From Enhydrobacter sp. (GTDB lineage: Bacteria > Pseudomonadota > Alphaproteobacteria > Reyranellales > Reyranellaceae): DNA of 64,000 nt. The notes beneath the pieces were generated by a model that saw nothing but the letters and a program-made list of their open reading frames with translations, had not been told where the DNA came from and made no database searches. This document shows, piece by piece, positions 18,529-27,597 of the stretch. Within the stretch, counting starts at the first letter, position 1; each line of letters opens with the position of its first letter. The stretch spans positions 496,001 through 560,000 of the forward strand of contig CP075528.1 of assembly GCA_025808875.1 (NCBI GenBank). Reading direction: 5' to 3'. The position numbers and the translations under genes were made by a program.

Positions 18529-19584
18529 TTAAGGCGGCGTCAGCCTGTAGACCCGTGCCGCCGTGCCGGCATACAGCGCCTTCTTCTCGGCCGCCGATGC
18601 GCCCCTGGTGATGATCTTGAAGGCGTTCCACAGCTCGGCGTAGCCGCAGCTCTGCTTGTCGGGCGGGAAGTTGCTCTCGAACATGCAGCGCTCCGGCCCG
18701 AATGCCTCGATGCAGGCCTCGATGTAGGGCCGCCAGGCATCGGCCAGTTCCTGCGAGGAGGGCGGCGCGTCGCGGAAGTGGAAGCCGAACCCGAACGAGG
18801 TCATGCCGAGCCCGCCGAGCTTCATGTTGACGTTCGGGCACTTCGCCAGCTCGGCGATGTCCTTCTTCCAGGATACCAGGATCTCGGCCCGCTTGCCGGC
18901 GTAGGGGCCGACGCCCAGCACGCCGCCGACGTGGTTGACGATGATGGTGGTGCCGGGGAAGGCGCGGGCGAGGTCGATCGCGTCGGGCAGCTGCGGATGG
19001 TACTGCCAGGATTCGAAGCTGAGGTCGAGCTTGCCGAGCTCGGCGAAGCCCTCGCGGAACTTGGGATCGCGCGCACGGTGCGCCGTCATGGCCCGCGACA
19101 CGAAGCGGCCGATCTCGCTGCCGTCCCATGACACGCCGTAGCGGATGCCGCGGAAGCGTCCTCCGCCTGCGGCGATCTCGGCCTCCAGCACTTCGCGCAC
19201 CCGCGCGCCCAGCATCAGGTCGGCCCAGCCGATGATGGCTTCGGCGACGCGCGTCTTGCCGTACTGGCCCGATGCCGCCTGCGCGGCGAGCCCGCGCACG
19301 AACTCGATCTCGCCGACCGGCTTCATCTCCTCCGATCCGGAGGCGCGGAACATCGCCTGGCACTCGAGAAAGACGGTCGAGACGATGTTGTGGCCGGAAT
19401 TGGTGTCGGTCAGCAACTCGGGGAGAAAGTACAGCCCGCGCGCCTCGGTGTGCCAGAAGTGGTGATGCGGGTCGACGATCGGCAGATCTGGTTCGAGTGC
19501 CGGCTCGGGCGGCCGCTTGGCGAGCCAGGTCGCGAGGTCGGAGGTGTTGCGGTGCATCAACCCGCGATACTCGCCAGTGGTCAT
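18529..19584 (-). CDS. amidohydrolase family (TIM-barrel) hydrolase
   Basis: A 351-residue amidohydrolase_2 protein. The N-terminal metal motif PIVDPHHHFWH, the segment FRGIRYGVSWD, TTIIVNHVGG (His ligand) and MFESNFPPDK near the C-terminus are typical of 2-pyrone-4,6-dicarboxylate lactonase and related hydrolases. GGGAGGAAG precedes ATG 19584. The substrate is unknown. It is divergent from the PanE-like gene with 53 bp between starts. Confidence 0.88.
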   Translation of the reverse strand: MTTGEYRGLMHRNTSDLATWLAKRPPEPALEPDLPIVDPHHHFWHTEARGLYFLPELLTDTNSGHNIVSTVFLECQAMFRASGSEEMKPVGEIEFVRGLAAQAASGQYGKTRVAEAIIGWADLMLGARVREVLEAEIAAGGGRFRGIRYGVSWDGSEIGRFVSRAMTAHRARDPKFREGFAELGKLDLSFESWQYHPQLPDAIDLARAFPGTTIIVNHVGGVLGVGPYAGKRAEILVSWKKDIAELAKCPNVNMKLGGLGMTSFGFGFHFRDAPPSSQELADAWRPYIEACIEAFGPERCMFESNFPPDKQSCGYAELWNAFKIITRGASAAEKKALYAGTAARVYRLTPP

Positions 19585-19637
19585 TGTGCTTCCTCCCAGT
19601 CTTTGTCTTACGATAGCGGAGGAGGGGAGATCGGTTC

Positions 19638-20621
19638 ATGCGTATTTGCGTATTCGGGGCGGGGGCCATCGGCGGCAATTTCGCAGCGCGCCTCGCCGAC
19701 GCCGGCAACGAAGTCTCGGTGGTGGCGCGCGGTGCGCATCTCGAGGCGATTCGCGCCAAGGGGCTGACGCTGCTGAGCGGCGACAGGAAGATCGTCGCCC
19801 GGGTAAAGGCGAGCGACAGGCCGGCCGATCTCGGGCCGCAGGACGTGGTGATCTCGACGCTCAAGGCCTGCAGTCTCGGCGATCTTGCGGCGAGCGTCAC
19901 GCCGCTGCTCGGCGCCGAGACGTCCGTCGTCTTCGCCCAGAACGGCATCCCGTGGTGGTATGGCCATGGTCTCGGCAAGCGGCCGCCGGCGCCCGACCTG
20001 TCGCGCCTCGATCCGGGCGGCGCGCTCGCCAAGGCCGTCGGCTTCCAGCGTACGCTGGGTGGCGTCATCACGACCTCGAACCATGTGATCGAGCCGGGCG
20101 TGGTGCGCAACATTTCGCCCGAGCGCAACGTGCTGTGGATTGGCGAGATCGACGACCGACAGACGCCGCGCGTCCAGGCGTTGCGCGCGACCCTGGTCGC
20201 CGCCGGCATCGCCTCGCCCGCCGGCACCGACATCCGCTACGACATCTGGCACAAGCTGATGGCCAACCTGACCGGCTCGACGGTCTGCCTGATCCTCGCC
20301 CAGCCCAACACCATCCAAAGGACGCCGATGGTGAATCGCCTGGTACGCCGCGCCCACGCCGAGGCGCTGGCGGTCGCCGCCGCGCACGGCGTCGTGCTCG
20401 ATGACAGCCCGGACAAGCGTTACGGGCCGGACCGTGTCTATCCCGACCACCGGCCGTCGATCCTGCAGGACTACGAGCTCGGCCGTCCGATGGAGGTCGA
20501 GGCGATCGTGCGCGCGCCGCTCGCTTTCGCGCGCAAGGCGGGCCTCGACACGCCGACCCTCGACGCGCTTGAATCGTTGTGCGTCAGTATGGCCGAGTCC
20601 AAAGGTCTCTACGGGTCATGA
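19638..20621 (+). CDS. ketopantoate reductase-like protein (PanE/ApbA family)
   Basis: A 327-residue NADP-dependent reductase with an N-terminal Rossmann motif (ICVFGAGAIGGNFAARLADAG is cut here to GAGAIGG), VVARGAHLEAIRAKGL and the helical C-terminal domain starting near KLMANLTGSTVC. True PanE reduces ketopantoate to pantoate; many paralogues have other substrates. The inserted loop GHGLGKRPPAPDLSRLDPGG makes a paralogue plausible, so no gene symbol is given. A cupin gene follows 13 bp downstream. Confidence 0.82.
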   Translation: MRICVFGAGAIGGNFAARLADAGNEVSVVARGAHLEAIRAKGLTLLSGDRKIVARVKASDRPADLGPQDVVISTLKACSLGDLAASVTPLLGAETSVVFAQNGIPWWYGHGLGKRPPAPDLSRLDPGGALAKAVGFQRTLGGVITTSNHVIEPGVVRNISPERNVLWIGEIDDRQTPRVQALRATLVAAGIASPAGTDIRYDIWHKLMANLTGSTVCLILAQPNTIQRTPMVNRLVRRAHAEALAVAAAHGVVLDDSPDKRYGPDRVYPDHRPSILQDYELGRPMEVEAIVRAPLAFARKAGLDTPTLDALESLCVSMAESKGLYGS

Positions 20622-20634
20622 GGAGGAACACGGC

Positions 20635-21054
20635 ATGAAGCCCAGGATCATGCGCGCCGCATCCCGCCCGACGGGCAGGGGAGCGGCCGAGAACTTCGTC
20701 GGCACGGTGCTGAACGATCCGGTCTACGCGCCGGAGCAGCCGTCGCGACTGCGCGCCTCACGTGTCTCCTTCACGCCGGGCGCGCGCACCAACTGGCACA
20801 AGCACGCCGTCGGCCAGATCCTCTACGTGCTGTCGGGGGTCGGCCGCTACCAGCTCGAGGGCCAGCCGGTGCAGGAGATCAGGCCGGGCGACACCGTGGT
20901 GATCCCGCCCAATTCGCGGCACTGGCACGGCGCCGCCCCGGACACGCTGATGGTGCATCTCGCGATGTCGGAAACCAACGACAAGGGTGAGGCGACGAGT
21001 TGGTTCGAGCCGGTCAGCGACGCCGACTATGGGAAACCGCCGGCAGGGGACTAG
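20635..21054 (+). CDS. cupin domain protein
   Basis: A 139-residue single-cupin protein. Motif 1 is TNWHKHAVGQILYVLSG with two His and a following Gln, and motif 2 is IRPGDTVVIPPNSRHWHG. It resembles the cupin (R)-mandelonitrile lyase/carboxymuconolactone-associated group. The metal and substrate are unknown. It probably forms an operon with the PanE-like gene. Confidence 0.8.
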   Translation: MKPRIMRAASRPTGRGAAENFVGTVLNDPVYAPEQPSRLRASRVSFTPGARTNWHKHAVGQILYVLSGVGRYQLEGQPVQEIRPGDTVVIPPNSRHWHGAAPDTLMVHLAMSETNDKGEATSWFEPVSDADYGKPPAGD

Positions 21055-21060
21055 CCGGCC

Positions 21061-22506
21061 TCAGGTCGCGGTGCCGCCCACGGTGAGGGCGTCGATGCGC
21101 AGGGTGGGCTGGCCTACCCCGACCGGCACGCCCTGGCCGTCCTTGCCGCAGGTGCCGATGCCCGGATCGAGCGACATGTCGTTGCCGACCATGCCGACCC
21201 TGGTGAGCGCCTCGGAGCCCGAGCCGATCAGGGTAGCGCCCTTCACCGGCCGCGTGAGCCTGCCGTTCTCGATCAGGTAGCCCTCGGTCACGCTGAACAC
21301 GAACTTGCCCGAGACGATGTCGACCTGGCCGCCGCCGAAATTCTTGGCGTAGAGGCCCTTCTTCACCGAGGCGAGGATCTCCTCGGGAGCCTTGTCGCCG
21401 CCCAGCATGAGGGTGTTGGTCATGCGCGGCATCGGCGCATGGGCGTGGCTCTGGCGCCGGCCGTTGCCGGTCGGCCGCACCCCCATCAGGCGCGCGTTCA
21501 TGCGGTCCTGCATCAGCCCGACGAGCTTGCCGTTCTCGATCAGCACGTTGCGCTGCGTCGGCGTGCCCTCGTCGTCGATGGTGAGCGAGCCGCGCCGGTC
21601 GCTGAGCGTGCCGTCGTCGATCACGGTGACGCCGGGCGAAGCCACCATCTGGCCCATCAGGTGGGTGAACATCGAGGTCTTCTTGCGGTGGAAGTCGCCT
21701 TCCAGGCCGTGGCCGACCGCCTCGTGCCACAGCACGCCCGACCAGCCCGAACCCAGAACCACCGGCATCTCGCCGGCCGGCGCGTCGATCGAGTCGAGAT
21801 TGACCAGCGCCTGGCGGATCGCCTCGTCGGCTTCCCTCTGCCAGTACTCCGGCCTGAAGATGTCGCCGTAGGCGGCGCGCCGTCCGCTGCCGGTGCCACC
21901 CGTCTCCATGCGCTGACCGTCGGCGCAGACCACGCTGACGTTCAGCCGCACCAGCGGCCGCACGTCGGCGGCGCGCCAGCCGCCCGCCTTGATGATCTCC
22001 ACGACCTGCCACGAGGCGGCGAGGGAGATCGACACCTGCCGTGCCTTCGGCTCCTTGCCGCGGACATAGGAATCGATGTCCTGCAGGAGCTTCACCTTCC
22101 TCGCGAAGCCCTCGCCGTCGATCGGGTTGTCGTCGGCATAGAGCAGCCGGTTGGTGCCGCGCGGCGCCTCGTCGAGCTTGCCCGAATGGCCGGCGCGCAC
22201 CGCCTTCACGGTCGAAACCGCGCGCTTCAACGCCTGCTCGTCGAGCGCCGAGGCGTGCGCAAAGCCGGTCGCCTCGCCCGCGACCGAGCGCAACCCGAAG
22301 CCCTGCGTGGTGTCGTAGGCGGCGCTCTTCAGCTTACCGTCGTCGAAGGAGAGCGACTCGCTCTGCACGTATTCAAGGAACAGCTCGCCGTCGTCGCAGC
22401 CGGCCAGGGCTTCGTCGACCATCTTGGACGTGCGCTTCTGGTCGAGCGCACCTTTGCCGAAAAAGAGGCCGTCCGCGGTCGCGAGATGGTTGATGGCTTT
22501 GGGCAT
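21061..22506 (-). CDS. tldD: metalloprotease TldD
   Basis: A 481-residue protein with the TldD zinc motif HEAVGH in the segment GVLWHEAVGHGLEGDFHRK and a C-terminal PMPRMTNTLMLGG region. TldD pairs with TldE (PmbA), not seen here, to trim peptides such as microcins and modified bacteriocins and to degrade CcdA. ATG at 22506 is preferred to the TTG one codon earlier. Confidence 0.94.
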   Translation of the reverse strand: MPKAINHLATADGLFFGKGALDQKRTSKMVDEALAGCDDGELFLEYVQSESLSFDDGKLKSAAYDTTQGFGLRSVAGEATGFAHASALDEQALKRAVSTVKAVRAGHSGKLDEAPRGTNRLLYADDNPIDGEGFARKVKLLQDIDSYVRGKEPKARQVSISLAASWQVVEIIKAGGWRAADVRPLVRLNVSVVCADGQRMETGGTGSGRRAAYGDIFRPEYWQREADEAIRQALVNLDSIDAPAGEMPVVLGSGWSGVLWHEAVGHGLEGDFHRKKTSMFTHLMGQMVASPGVTVIDDGTLSDRRGSLTIDDEGTPTQRNVLIENGKLVGLMQDRMNARLMGVRPTGNGRRQSHAHAPMPRMTNTLMLGGDKAPEEILASVKKGLYAKNFGGGQVDIVSGKFVFSVTEGYLIENGRLTRPVKGATLIGSGSEALTRVGMVGNDMSLDPGIGTCGKDGQGVPVGVGQPTLRIDALTVGGTAT

Positions 22507-22534
22507 CAAGAACGCCTTTCACTGAGAGTCATTC

Positions 22535-22663
22535 CCTCCCCCGTCTCGGGGGAGGTGTCGCCGTCTTACGGCGACGGAGGGGTCATGGCGCACGCGCCTC
22601 ATGATCCCTCCGCCCTCGTAAGATGAGGGCACCTCCCCTTGCCGGGCTCCGGCAAGGGGAGGA
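22535..22663. repeat. cluster of palindromes (REP-like)
   Basis: Three perfect hairpins are packed in 130 bp between tldD and the oxidoreductase: CCTCCCCC/GGGGGAGG (22535-22555), TCGCCGT/ACGGCGA (22558-22574) and CCTCCCCTTGCCGG/CCGGCAAGGGGAGG (22633-22663). The G-rich arms and CCTCC ends are like dispersed intergenic repeats of alphaproteobacterial genomes. A related hairpin, CCTCTCCC/GGGAGAGG, lies at 23665-23688. They may also terminate or stabilise transcripts. Confidence 0.6.
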
Positions 22664-22673
22664 GTCCTTCTCG

Positions 22674-23645
22674 CTACATCACGAGGACGATCTTGCCAAA
22701 ATGGGCATTGGCCCGCATGTGCGCAAGCGCGGCGGCGGCTTCGGCCAGCGGGAAGGTTCTGTCGATCGGCAGGTGGAGCTTGCCCGCTTCGATCGCCGGC
22801 CACAGGTCGGCGCGCGCCGCCTTGACGATGTCGCGCACCTCTTGCGGGGAACGCGTGCGGAATGTGACGCCGATATAGTCGATGCGCTTCAGCGCATGCA
22901 GGTCGAAGTCGAATTCGCCCTTCATGCCGCCCAACCGGCCGACGTTGACGATGCGGCCGAGAATGGCGGCGGCCTGCATGTTCTGGTTCATCACGCCGCC
23001 CGACACCTGATCGACGATCAGGTCGACGCCCTTGCCGCCCGTCGCCTCCTTGACCTTGTCCGGCCACTTGGCGTCGCCCGTGTCGAGGGCGATGTCGCAG
23101 CCGAATTCCTTCAATCGCGCGCGGCGGCCGTCGTTGGTCGACGTGCCCATCACGATCGCGGCCCCCATGTGCCTGGCGATCTGCATGCCGAGCAGGCCGA
23201 CGCCCGAGCTGGCGCCCTGGATCAGCACCGTCTCGCCCTTCGCGAGGCGGCCCGCCCCGACCAGTGCATTGTGCATGGTCTGAACGGCGACCGGCATGCA
23301 GGCGGCCTGCTCCCAGGTCATGTTGTTGGCCGGAATCCTGTGGGCCCGGCCGGAATCGGCGACGGCATACTCGGCGAAGCCGCCGGCCGCCGAGCTCATC
23401 ACGCGGTCGCCCGGCTTGAAGTCCTTGACCTCGGCGCCGACCGCCTCGACCTCGCCGGCGCATTCCAGCCCGACGACGGTGCCCGGACCGCCGACCGTGC
23501 CGTGACGGTTGCCGGCGGCGACGGCGAGGTCGGCGCGGTTGAGCGACGCCGCCCGCACCTTGATCAATATCTCGTTGGACTTGGGTACGGGCTTGGGCGC
23601 GTCGCGCACCTCGACACCTGTTTCTCCGACCACGCAGGCTTTCAT
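22674..23645 (-). CDS. NAD(P)H:quinone oxidoreductase-like (MDR family)
   Basis: A 323-residue zinc-independent medium-chain dehydrogenase. It shows SLNRADLAVAAG, the GroES-like segment GLECAGEVEAVG, GDRVMSSAAGGFAEYA and the cofactor loop LIQGASSGVGLLGMQIAR with AxxSGVG. Structural-zinc cysteines are missing, as in quinone oxidoreductases. The exact substrate is unknown. It lies directly downstream of the acyl-CoA synthetase gene on the same strand. Confidence 0.85.
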   Translation of the reverse strand: MKACVVGETGVEVRDAPKPVPKSNEILIKVRAASLNRADLAVAAGNRHGTVGGPGTVVGLECAGEVEAVGAEVKDFKPGDRVMSSAAGGFAEYAVADSGRAHRIPANNMTWEQAACMPVAVQTMHNALVGAGRLAKGETVLIQGASSGVGLLGMQIARHMGAAIVMGTSTNDGRRARLKEFGCDIALDTGDAKWPDKVKEATGGKGVDLIVDQVSGGVMNQNMQAAAILGRIVNVGRLGGMKGEFDFDLHALKRIDYIGVTFRTRSPQEVRDIVKAARADLWPAIEAGKLHLPIDRTFPLAEAAAALAHMRANAHFGKIVLVM

Positions 23646-23673
23646 CGCTTCCTCCGTTCTTCCTCCTCTCCCC

Positions 23674-25215
23674 CTATCGAGGGAGAGGAACCTGGGTTGG
23701 CCAATAGCGATCGCGCAGCAGGCGCTTGTAGAGCTTGCCCGTCGGGTGGCGCGGCAGCTCGGCCTCGAAGTCGATGCTGCGCGGGCACTTGATGGGCGAC
23801 AGATGCTTCCTGCAATAGGCGATCAGCTCCTCGGCGAAGGCGGGGCCGGCGTCGGCCATGTCGCGCGGCTGCACGACCGCCTTCACCTCCTCGCCGAACT
23901 CCTCGTTGGGCACGCCGAAGACGGCGCAATCCATCACCCTGGGATGGTTGATAAGCAGGTTCTCGGCCTCCTGCGGATAGATGTTCACGCCGCCCGAGAT
24001 GATCATGAAGGCCTTGCGGTCGGTGAGATGCAGGAAGCCGTCGGCGTCGACGTAGCCGACGTCGCCCAGCGTCGTCCAACCCCTGGGATGGCGCGATTCG
24101 GCGGTCTTCCTCGGGTCGTTGTGATACTCGAACGGCCGTCCCTCGGCGAAATAGACGGTGCCCGACTCGCCGGCCGGCAGCTCGTTGCCCTCCTCGTCGC
24201 AGATCTTGAGCTTGCCGACCACGGCCTTGCCGACGGTGCCCTTGTGGGCGAGCCATTCGGCCGAATCGCACATGGTGAGGCCGTTGCCTTCCGTGCCGCC
24301 GTAGTACTCCCACACGATCGGGCCCCACCACTCGATCATCTTCTCCTTGACCGGAATGGGACAGGGCGCGGCGGCGTGGATGGCGCAGCGCAGGGTCGAC
24401 ATGTCGTACGCGAGGCGCACCTCGTCGGGCAGCTTGAGGAAGCGCACGAACATGGTCGGCACGAGCTGGCTGTGCGTGATTCGGAACTTCGGTACGAGCT
24501 TCAGGAACTCCTCGGCGTCGAAATGCTCCATGATCACGGAGGTGCCGCCGAGCCGCATCACGCTCATGTTGAAGCGCAGCGGCGCGGCATGATAGAGCGG
24601 CGCCGGCGAGAGATAGATCGTGTCGGTGTCCATGCCGTAGAGCTTGGACGTGATCGCCAGCAGCGGATTCATCGCGTCGATGGGTTGCGGCTCGACGACC
24701 GGCAGCACGCCCTTGGGCCGCCCGGTCGTGCCCGACGAATAGAGCATGTCGTGGCCCGCCGCCTGGTCGGCGATCGGCGTCGCCGGCTGGCGCGCGACCG
24801 CCTCCTCCCACGACGCGTAGCTCGGGATCGTGCCGTCCACCATGTAGAGGCGCGCGAGGCCCTGCAGGCGCGGCGCGAGCTCGGCGGCGCGCTCGCCGAG
24901 CGCGGCCGAGGTGACGAACAGCCTGGCGCCGCAATCGCGGACGATGTACTCGACCTCCTCGGCGGTCAGCCGCGAGCTGATCGCGGTATAGATGAGGCCC
25001 GACCGCTGGGCGCCCCAGCAGATCTCGAAGAACCGCGCATTGTTCTCCATGAACAGCGCGATGTGGTCGCCGGGCGCGAGTCCGGCCGCGCGGAAGAGCC
25101 GCGCCGCGCGGTTCGACCGCTCGTCGAGCTGGTGGTAGGTCACGGTCTCGCCCGACCCGGCCATGATGTAGGCTGGCTTGTCGGGCATGGTCTGGGCGTG
25201 GTGGCAGGGGTGCAT
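23674..25215 (-). CDS. AMP-dependent acyl-CoA synthetase
   Basis: A 513-residue ANL-superfamily ligase. The P-loop YSSGTTGRPKGV, the YYGGTEGNG motif, TTLGDVGYVDADGFLHLTDR and the hinge/lysine end GKLYKRLLRD are all present. It activates a carboxylic acid to its CoA thioester through an acyl-adenylate; the chain length or aromatic nature cannot be read. ATG at 25215 gives the family start (MHPCHHAQTMPDKPAYI); upstream codons overlap gene-free DNA. Bases 25216-25373 hold no recognisable gene. Confidence 0.9.
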   Translation of the reverse strand: MHPCHHAQTMPDKPAYIMAGSGETVTYHQLDERSNRAARLFRAAGLAPGDHIALFMENNARFFEICWGAQRSGLIYTAISSRLTAEEVEYIVRDCGARLFVTSAALGERAAELAPRLQGLARLYMVDGTIPSYASWEEAVARQPATPIADQAAGHDMLYSSGTTGRPKGVLPVVEPQPIDAMNPLLAITSKLYGMDTDTIYLSPAPLYHAAPLRFNMSVMRLGGTSVIMEHFDAEEFLKLVPKFRITHSQLVPTMFVRFLKLPDEVRLAYDMSTLRCAIHAAAPCPIPVKEKMIEWWGPIVWEYYGGTEGNGLTMCDSAEWLAHKGTVGKAVVGKLKICDEEGNELPAGESGTVYFAEGRPFEYHNDPRKTAESRHPRGWTTLGDVGYVDADGFLHLTDRKAFMIISGGVNIYPQEAENLLINHPRVMDCAVFGVPNEEFGEEVKAVVQPRDMADAGPAFAEELIAYCRKHLSPIKCPRSIDFEAELPRHPTGKLYKRLLRDRYWPTQVPLPR

Positions 25216-25373
25216 GGCGCCGGCATATGACCGGACGCACCGCGCCGTCGCAAGGGCGCGCCGTTCCGCGTGCAGGAAGGTTCTGCCGGCCATTCGCGGC
25301 GAAGCGACGATGGGCCCCGGCCGTCATTGACCCCCGCGCGCCAGTCGGCTTTATTCCGGCCGCACCGAAACGT

Positions 25374-25412
25374 GCCCCCGTGGCGGAATTGGTAGACGCG
25401 CCTGACTCAAAA
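25374..25412 (+). pseudogene. 5' half of a tRNA-Leu gene, cut at the anticodon loop
   Basis: The 39 bases run from the acceptor strand GCCCCCG through a normal class II D-arm (GGCGGAATTGGTAGACGC) to an anticodon stem-loop ending CTCAAAA. The stem partner TCAGG and the 3' acceptor CGGGGGC do not follow; the sequence continues with AGTGG and cannot fold as a tRNA. This is the footprint of integration or recombination within the anticodon loop and marks the probable attachment site of the element to the right. Confidence 0.75.
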
Positions 25413-25567
25413 AGTGGTTTGTTTACCCTGCGACGTTTAGCGCGGTGGTCCGAAAAGACGTTTGATTTTCGAGGGTTGAGCGGGTACGGCAAGGCACATC
25501 GTGGCGGTGACAACCGCGCTAGGTGCAAAATGGGTGCAGAGCGCGAGGGAACTCGCGGCGGCGATCG

Positions 25568-25654
25568 GCGGGCGTGGCGGAACTGGTAGACGCGCTGGAT
25601 TCAAAATCCTGTTCTGGTGACAGAGTGTCGGTTCGATTCCGACCGCCCGCACCA
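25568..25654 (+). tRNA. tRNA-Leu (anticodon CAA)
   Basis: An 87-base class II tRNA with encoded CCA. The acceptor stem GCGGGCG/CGCCCGC is perfect, the D-arm is GGCGGAACTGGTAGACGC, the anticodon loop is TTCAAAA (anticodon CAA), a long variable arm follows, and the T-arm contains GGTTCGATTCC. One T-T mismatch occurs in the anticodon stem. It lies 155 bp after the tRNA-Leu half gene and probably belongs to the integrated element, or to the rebuilt attachment site. Confidence 0.92.
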
Positions 25655-25742
25655 TCCCCAACGAATTGCTTCGTTGAATGGTTCATCACCCTGGAGGGAT
25701 GACTGGCGGCGCGGCGCAATGTGGACGTGCCCTCGGGTAAGC

Positions 25743-26240
25743 TTAGCGGCCGCTCGCGTAAAGCCTGCGGCAAGCCTCGTTTTCGGCCTCCTGCAGCCGC
25801 TGGACGTAGGCGACGAGGCGCTCGTCGGCGTCGAGCGGATAGAATCTTGAGGGCCTGGGCCCGACCGTCGAGTTCACCGCAATCGGCTGCGCGTTCGAAT
25901 CTACAAGGAACAGAACGTCGCCGCCTGGTGAAATCGGCCGGTGCTTCGGGTCATCATGCAGTGGGGTAACGTCGACCAATTGACCCGTCGGCGCGTGCCA
26001 GACTGCATGGTGCACCGCGATGAGGTAGCCAGGCCCGGGAATATCTCCCACCACGCGATAATGGAACATCCAGCCGAACAGAACTCGGCCGCCCTGCTGC
26101 ACCGCTTGATGGATAGCATTTTCAAAACATCGGGTCGGTGTCGCCCAAGCTTCTGGTTGATGAAGCGCAAGACCAAGTGGTTCGCGGCTGATGGTGCGAG
26201 CAAACGCTTCGAGGGCATTTGGAGCGGCGGATCCAGACAC
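25743..26240 (-). CDS. hypothetical protein, 165 aa
   Basis: The start is GTG at 26240. The protein shows CFENAIHQAVQQGGRVLFGW, then GYLIAVHHAVWHAPTGQLVD and VTPLHDDPKHRPIS. A conserved Cys, several His and the layout CxNA/GG/HHxxW/DxTP recall a family of short alphaproteobacterial hypothetical proteins that look like papain-type or transglutaminase-like peptidases, but I cannot confirm a catalytic triad. It follows the RxxxxH protein gene by 41 bp on the same strand. Confidence 0.6.
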   Translation of the reverse strand: MSGSAAPNALEAFARTISREPLGLALHQPEAWATPTRCFENAIHQAVQQGGRVLFGWMFHYRVVGDIPGPGYLIAVHHAVWHAPTGQLVDVTPLHDDPKHRPISPGGDVLFLVDSNAQPIAVNSTVGPRPSRFYPLDADERLVAYVQRLQEAENEACRRLYASGR

Positions 26241-26281
26241 GAGAAAGTCCTATTGAAAGGTCAGGTACAGGGTAGTGTTTT

Positions 26282-27595
26282 CTACAGATACGCGATGCCT
26301 TGACGAAGAAGGTCGTCCAACACATCGGCCCGCGAGCGCGTCCGATGCACAGCCAGCGCGACCAACGCACGCGCCACACGCCGCGCGAGGTTGCGGGCTA
26401 GGACACGTTGCGTCGTCGAGATCTTCGGTAGTCCGGCCCGGCCGTGGACGAACGCGCTACGCAGCTCGAACAGGTCCTTATAGTTCTCTGCTGCCTTGGC
26501 ATCTGTGAGCGCCGCGCCGATCCGGGCGGAGACCCGTTCGGTCGCCGATAGTTTCGGATGCGGGTCAGGCTTGGGCCGCAGCTTACGCATGTGATCGATT
26601 TCCAGGCCGAGCGCCGCCTCGATCGCGGTCATGTGAGCCATCACCTCGTCGATGCCGTCGGCAAGGAAAGCCCGGACAAGGAAATGCACCACCGGTGCCT
26701 CAAAGAGTGGCGTCGCGCGCGCCGCCTGTAGCTCGGTCCAGGCTGCGTCAGTAAAAAGCTGCAACTCCGTTTTGGCACTGTCGTCGAGCGGCAACGCGCT
26801 CGGCCGCTCCAGCTCGATCTCTTCACCCCAACGGTCCTCGACGATCCTGGGCTCGAGCGTGAGGTCGTCGGGGCTGGGTGGCCGCGCCGGCCGGACGAAA
26901 AGGTCTTCGTCTAGCGTGTAGATCCACGGTACGAGGAAGCCGCGCCAATCGACCTCCAGCATTGTCGACCACTCCTCCCACCGGGCCAATAGTAGGAAAA
27001 AGAGTGCGCCTTCGACCGCCGGCGGGAATCGGCCATGATGGGGTTCGATCTCGCCGAAGTCCTGGCGCATATCCGTGAACATAAACGGGGCGGCACGTGA
27101 CTCCGGCCTCGGATCGACCTCGATTTCCTCCTCGACCACCAGCCAATGAAACTGTGCGAGGCGCTTGGCTTCCAACGGCAACGCCGGGAAGTTGCGCGCG
27201 AGCCTCGGCGCATCGAATAGCTTCCCCAATTCCTCGGCTGTGAATTGAGCGACTCGCGTATTGCCAAAGCTCATTGGTGGCAGATCGTCGGCTAGATCGA
27301 GCGGACAGATGTGCCGGCGCACCGTAATCCTGCGTGAGTAGGCTGCGTCGAGTGCCGCCGCGGCCGTCGGCAAATCGAGCGCGAGCCCCGCTTGGTCGAG
27401 CGGCAGGCCGCATGGCAGGCCGAGTGACCTGAGCGCGCTGCTCAGCGCGAACGTGGCCTTGCCCCGACTATAGCGGCGGTCGCAGAGCTCGCTTAGTGCG
27501 ACGAAGGCCGGCGCCGACAGCAGGTTGGTCGGGCCCGGCCGCGGAATGCGCCATAGGGCGGCCAAGGCGTCGAGGAGCTGCTGATCCGCCGCCAT
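26282..27595 (-). CDS. large hypothetical protein with C-terminal HEPN-like RxxxxH motif
   Basis: A 437-residue soluble protein. Near residues 335-400 lies an Apea/HEPN-like helical region: a segment LSATERVSARIGAAL is followed by LRSAFVHGRAGLP, in which R379 and H384 form the RxxxxH motif of HEPN ribonucleases. The first 300 residues are not recognisable and may sense a trigger. The upstream gene ends two bases before this start, so both are translated from one mRNA. The defence neighbourhood suggests an abortive-infection RNase; this is inference. Confidence 0.6.
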   Translation of the reverse strand: MAADQQLLDALAALWRIPRPGPTNLLSAPAFVALSELCDRRYSRGKATFALSSALRSLGLPCGLPLDQAGLALDLPTAAAALDAAYSRRITVRRHICPLDLADDLPPMSFGNTRVAQFTAEELGKLFDAPRLARNFPALPLEAKRLAQFHWLVVEEEIEVDPRPESRAAPFMFTDMRQDFGEIEPHHGRFPPAVEGALFFLLLARWEEWSTMLEVDWRGFLVPWIYTLDEDLFVRPARPPSPDDLTLEPRIVEDRWGEEIELERPSALPLDDSAKTELQLFTDAAWTELQAARATPLFEAPVVHFLVRAFLADGIDEVMAHMTAIEAALGLEIDHMRKLRPKPDPHPKLSATERVSARIGAALTDAKAAENYKDLFELRSAFVHGRAGLPKISTTQRVLARNLARRVARALVALAVHRTRSRADVLDDLLRQGIAYL

Positions 27596-27597
27596 CG

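Noticed and set aside
25413..25567. Integrase gene remnant between the two tRNA-Leu sequences
   Set aside because: The 155 bp contain no frame with tyrosine-recombinase motifs; no integrase can be supported in the window.
25374..25654. A group I intron splitting tRNA-Leu, as known in some bacteria
   Set aside because: The 3' half that would pair with acceptor GCCCCCG does not occur in the next 300 bases, and the following tRNA-Leu has its own complete 5' half.
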